DNA of 64,000 nucleotides from Longimicrobiales bacterium (GTDB lineage Bacteria; Gemmatimonadota; Gemmatimonadetes; Longimicrobiales; Gaopeijiaceae): assembly GCA_951813395.1 (NCBI GenBank), contig OX638356.1, forward strand, positions 1,033,340 through 1,097,339, given 5' to 3'. The position numbers and the translations under genes were made by a program. Within the stretch, counting starts at the first letter, position 1; each line of letters opens with the position of its first letter. This document shows, one piece after another, positions 63,279 to 64,000 of this stretch. The notes under the pieces were generated by a model, which worked only from the letters and a program-made list of their open reading frames with translations, made no database searches and was not told where the DNA came from.

Positions 63279-64000
63279 ATGGCGACAAGGTTGTCCATGA
63301 ACAGTACCAGACCACTTCCGCTCCTGGCCGTTCTCTGGCTCTTTGCCGGCGTCCCCCAATCCGCCAGGGCGCAGGTGGTCCGTGGCAGGCTGGTCGACGG
63401 CGTTGGAGGAAACGGGATCAGCGGCGCCATGGTAAGCCTCGTGGATCGAAGTGCCCGGACGACAGAGCAGGCAATCACGCGCAGCAGCGGCCTTTTCCAA
63501 CTTCGGGCCGCCAACCCCGGCGAGTACCGCCTCAGGGCCGACCGGATCGGTTACGCCACGATCTTCTCCGACTTCTTCGGCGTGGGCGCCGCGGACACGC
63601 TGACGATCGACTTGGAGGCACGGATCGAACCGGTCTCCCTGGAGGGGATCGAAGCGGAGGCCGATCGCCGGTGCCGCGTTCGCCCGGAGGAGGGTTTGGC
63701 CGTTGCTCGCGTATGGGAGGAGGCACGGAAAGCCCTCGCGGCTGCCGCATGGACCCAGGAACGGGGACTGTATCGGTACCAGGTGCTCCGGATCAAGCGC
63801 CGGTTGGACGACAGGGGCCGGCGGGTGGAGCGTGAAGACCGCTTTCACAGCCGGATGTCGGCCCCGGCCCCCTACGTTTCCCGTCCCGCAGACTCATTGT
63901 TGGCCGAGGGATTCGCGCGTTTCTCGACCGGGGAGTCCGAGTTCTGGGCACCGGACGCCGACGTACTTCTCTCCGACTTCTTCCTGGACACGCACTGTTT
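63279..64000 (+). CDS. second carboxypeptidase-regulatory-like protein, cut by window end
   Basis: The frame is open from ATG 63279 (alternative ATG 63297) to the window edge, at least 240 residues. The signal peptide ends SARAQ and is followed by VVRGRLVDGVGGNGISGAMV. It is a paralog of the preceding gene: shared strings include RRCRVR, VWEEARKAL and WAPDADVLLSDFFLDTHC. The tandem arrangement indicates local duplication. Confidence 0.75.
   Translation, partial: MATRLSMNSTRPLPLLAVLWLFAGVPQSARAQVVRGRLVDGVGGNGISGAMVSLVDRSARTTEQAITRSSGLFQLRAANPGEYRLRADRIGYATIFSDFFGVGAADTLTIDLEARIEPVSLEGIEAEADRRCRVRPEEGLAVARVWEEARKALAAAAWTQERGLYRYQVLRIKRRLDDRGRRVEREDRFHSRMSAPAPYVSRPADSLLAEGFARFSTGESEFWAPDADVLLSDFFLDTHC

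Overview
The window is a 64 kb stretch of GC-rich bacterial chromosome (roughly 65-70% G+C by eye). It is dense in secreted serine, metallo- and N-terminal-nucleophile peptidases, beta-propeller amidohydrolases, sortilin-like repeat proteins, DUF2911 and DUF1080 proteins and carboxypeptidase-regulatory-like proteins, many with signal peptides or lipoboxes. This repertoire is typical of Gemmatimonadota. That assignment is inferred from gene content; no rRNA or marker gene is present to prove it. One tRNA gene, tRNA-Pro(GGG), is present.

Layout. 0-2.6 kb (minus): a NosF/NosY-like ABC transporter with a small metal-binding-type exported protein and a recognisable sigma70-type promoter; the permease carries an in-frame amber codon. 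2.6-8.8 kb: a divergent pair, a propeller-amidohydrolase and an S9 peptidase. 8.8-14.4 kb: an mtnA gene cut off after about 35 codons, then a two-gene unit of a DUF4143 ATPase and a 1379-residue NACHT-type NTPase with a C-terminal PD-(D/E)XK-like nuclease motif. This is the best candidate for an undescribed, probably anti-phage, system. 14.4-19.9 kb: a PQQ-type sugar dehydrogenase, an NHL propeller, a DUF2911 protein, a methyltransferase and an amidohydrolase. 19.9-22.9 kb: a decay zone, with a quinone oxidoreductase interrupted by TGA, a DUF222-HNH endonuclease gene, and an alcohol dehydrogenase that has lost its middle.

23-39.7 kb: aldo/keto reductase and amidase, a SRPBCC protein, a MATE exporter, an S9 peptidase, a cyanophycinase-like peptidase, a 1059-residue sortilin-like repeat protein, a PAF-acetylhydrolase-like lipase, an M20 amidohydrolase and an orphan ABC membrane domain. 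39.8-43.4 kb: a tightly overlapped P1 peptidase, sodium symporter and trans-3-hydroxyproline dehydratase operon. 43.4-48.8 kb: a locus resembling 3-keto-glycoside catabolism (two TIM-barrel isomerase/epimerases, MFS transporter, Gfo/Idh oxidoreductase, DUF1080 hydrolase). 48.9-53.1 kb: two paralogous lipoprotein metzincins flanking a small barrel-like protein, the second apparently starting at CTG. 53.1-58.9 kb (minus): tRNA-Pro, then an overlapping operon of sodium-dependent transporter, homocysteine S-methyltransferase, two FtsX-like permeases and a MacB/LolD-like ATPase, with a strong G-quadruplex motif upstream. 59.3-64 kb: a lower-GC segment with a thioredoxin-fold-like protein, a propeller lipoprotein and a cysteine-rich secreted microprotein in overlapping order, then two tandem carboxypeptidase-regulatory-like paralogs, the last cut by the window edge.

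Much of the window serves extracellular and periplasmic breakdown of peptides, amides and glycosides, with matching importers and exporters. The unusual parts are the NTPase/nuclease pair, the decay zone with its C-to-T-type stop codons, and the small-protein cassette near the right end. All calls were made by reading sequence; no database search was run.
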